Below, one piece after another: positions 19,614 through 20,471 of a stretch of DNA of 20,471 nt (position 1 is its first letter; the number at the start of each line of letters is the position of its first letter). The notes under the pieces were generated by a model, which had not been told where the DNA came from, searched no databases, and was given only the letters and a program-made list of their open reading frames with translations. Origin of the DNA: Monoraphidium neglectum (Eukaryota; Chlorophyta; Chlorophyceae; Sphaeropleales; Selenastraceae); assembly GCF_000611645.1 (NCBI RefSeq), contig NW_014012905.1, positions 1,093 through 21,563 on the forward strand. The letters are read 5' to 3'. The translations under genes and the position numbers were made by a program.

Positions 19614-20471
19614 CTATTCGTCTGTGAACCGCCGCGAGGGGTCGCCCGCGCCGCCCCCAACGAACGGAAGCAGCTTGAACTTGCGCTTCTTGGGCGGCGC
19701 GCCGCAGCCGTCCAGCACGCGCCGCAGCGCCTCGCCCACGTCGAGCTGCGGCAGCACGCACGCCACCAGCGCCCGCGGGTCCGACGCGCCCGCCGCCGCC
19801 GCCGCCGCGCGCGTCGCCGCCGCCTCCCTCGCGGCGCCGCCGCCGGCGCCCTGCTGCTGCTGCCGCTGCTGCTGCTGGAGCGCCGCCGCGGCGGACGCGG
19901 CGCCGGGGCAGGATTCGACGTAGGTGGTGATGGCGTCGAGAGCAGCGAGCGCCTGGTGGCACAGCGGCCCCTGATCAAGGTTGACAGGCGGCGGGCGGTT
20001 GAGATTGGGCATGGGCGTATTAGATGGCGAGGTGCATGCGACGTGTCGAGTCGGGCGGGTCACAACAGATCGGTGTGCCCCGCAAGCTGCGCGCACTGCA
20101 CTCCCACGCCTTGGGCCCACCTGCGACAGCGCCACCACCGGGCCCAGCAGCCCGCTGTCCCCCGTGAGCAACCCCAGCGCCGCTGGCCCCAGCTCCAGCC
20201 CCCGCGTCACGAACAGGCACCGCAGCAGCTCCAGCACCGGCGCGTGCACCGCCGCCGCGCCGGGCAGCAGCAGCGCGCCCGCCGCCGCGCGCAGCGCCCA
20301 CTCGCCGTGCTCGGGGAAGAACGCGCGGGAGAGCTCCGCGGCCAGGCGCGGCAGCAGCGGCGCGAGGTCCCGCTCGCGCGCATCTGCCAGCGCCTCCAGC
20401 CGCGCCCCGAGCTCCCGCAGGCCCTGGGCGCCGCAGGCGGCCGCCAGCGCCAGCAGCGCGCCGCGCAGCTC
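19614..20471 (-). CDS. C-terminal part of a large helical-repeat protein, possibly Furry/MOR2-like (partial)
   Basis: Two exons are seen: 20471-20121, open at the window edge, and 19970-19614, ending in TAG. They join in phase 0 across a 150-nt GT-AG intron. The first exon encodes amphipathic helices of HEAT/armadillo type (LAPLLPRLAAELSRAFFPEH; VLELLRCLFVTRGLELGPAA). The second continues GPLCHQALAALDAITTYVES, then a Gln/Ala-rich linker, then LPQLDVGEALRRVLDGCG and a basic PPKKRKFKLLPF near the end. The passage LLGPVVALSQ-GPLCHQALAALDAI resembles the C-terminal region of Furry/MOR2 proteins, which work with NDR kinases in cell shape and polarity. That match is by pattern memory only. Another HEAT protein, including a nuclear transport or chromatin factor given the basic motif, is equally open. 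Confidence 0.5.
   Translation of the reverse strand, partial: ELRGALLALAAACGAQGLRELGARLEALADARERDLAPLLPRLAAELSRAFFPEHGEWALRAAAGALLLPGAAAVHAPVLELLRCLFVTRGLELGPAALGLLTGDSGLLGPVVALSQVGPRRGSAVRAACGAHRSVVTRPTRHVACTSPSNTPMPNLNRPPPVNLDQGPLCHQALAALDAITTYVESCPGAASAAAALQQQQRQQQQGAGGGAAREAAATRAAAAAAGASDPRALVACVLPQLDVGEALRRVLDGCGAPPKKRKFKLLPFVGGGAGDPSRRFTDE

Overview
The window is nuclear DNA of a GC-rich, intron-dense eukaryote. It is most likely a green alga of the Chlorophyceae. The reasons are a plant-type chloroplast threonine synthase with a transit peptide, many short GT-AG introns in GC-rich genes, strong Ala/Gly/Gln low-complexity in coding exons, long CA/TG microsatellites in introns, and TGTAA motifs (the usual poly(A) signal of these algae) downstream of several stops. 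A QRICH2/DUF4795-type gene also suggests a lineage with flagellar genes. I saw no prokaryotic operon, phage, CRISPR array, tRNA, rRNA or transposon. Because the genes are split, most long open frames here are shadows. The gene models below were built by joining conserved protein segments across GT-AG junctions with matching phase.

Layout. (1) 1-309 (+): last exon of a PEX2-like peroxisomal RING protein, cut by the window edge. (2) 784-1514 (+): a four-exon gene for an 85-residue stand-alone ubiquitin-like protein. (3) 2075-9869 (-): a 7.8 kb gene of about 22 exons for a secreted protein of the DUF5054 type, related to glycoside hydrolase family 38; it fills two fifths of the window and holds the microsatellites, a 16-nt microexon and an 80-bp tandem duplication. 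(4) 10246-10747 (+): a two-exon gene for an unrecognised 85-residue protein, divergent from gene 3 across 376 bp. (5) 12044-14436 (+): threonine synthase, three exons. (6) 15271-18798 (-): a three-exon, 1053-residue coiled-coil protein with QRICH2/DUF4795 features and a Q16 tract, convergent with threonine synthase. (7) 19614-20471 (-): the last two exons of a large helical-repeat protein, possibly of the Furry/MOR2 family, continuing past the right edge.

The genes do not form a pathway. They cover peroxisome import, a ubiquitin-fold protein, secreted carbohydrate processing, chloroplast amino acid synthesis and probably cilia. The most unusual material is in gene 3: its predicted fold and family have no known substrate, and its splicing architecture is odd (CA arrays directly before two acceptors, complementary CA/UG arrays around a frame-neutral exon, a likely GC donor, a microexon). 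All exon junctions are inferred from sequence only; the joins around exons 16-18 of gene 3 are not settled.
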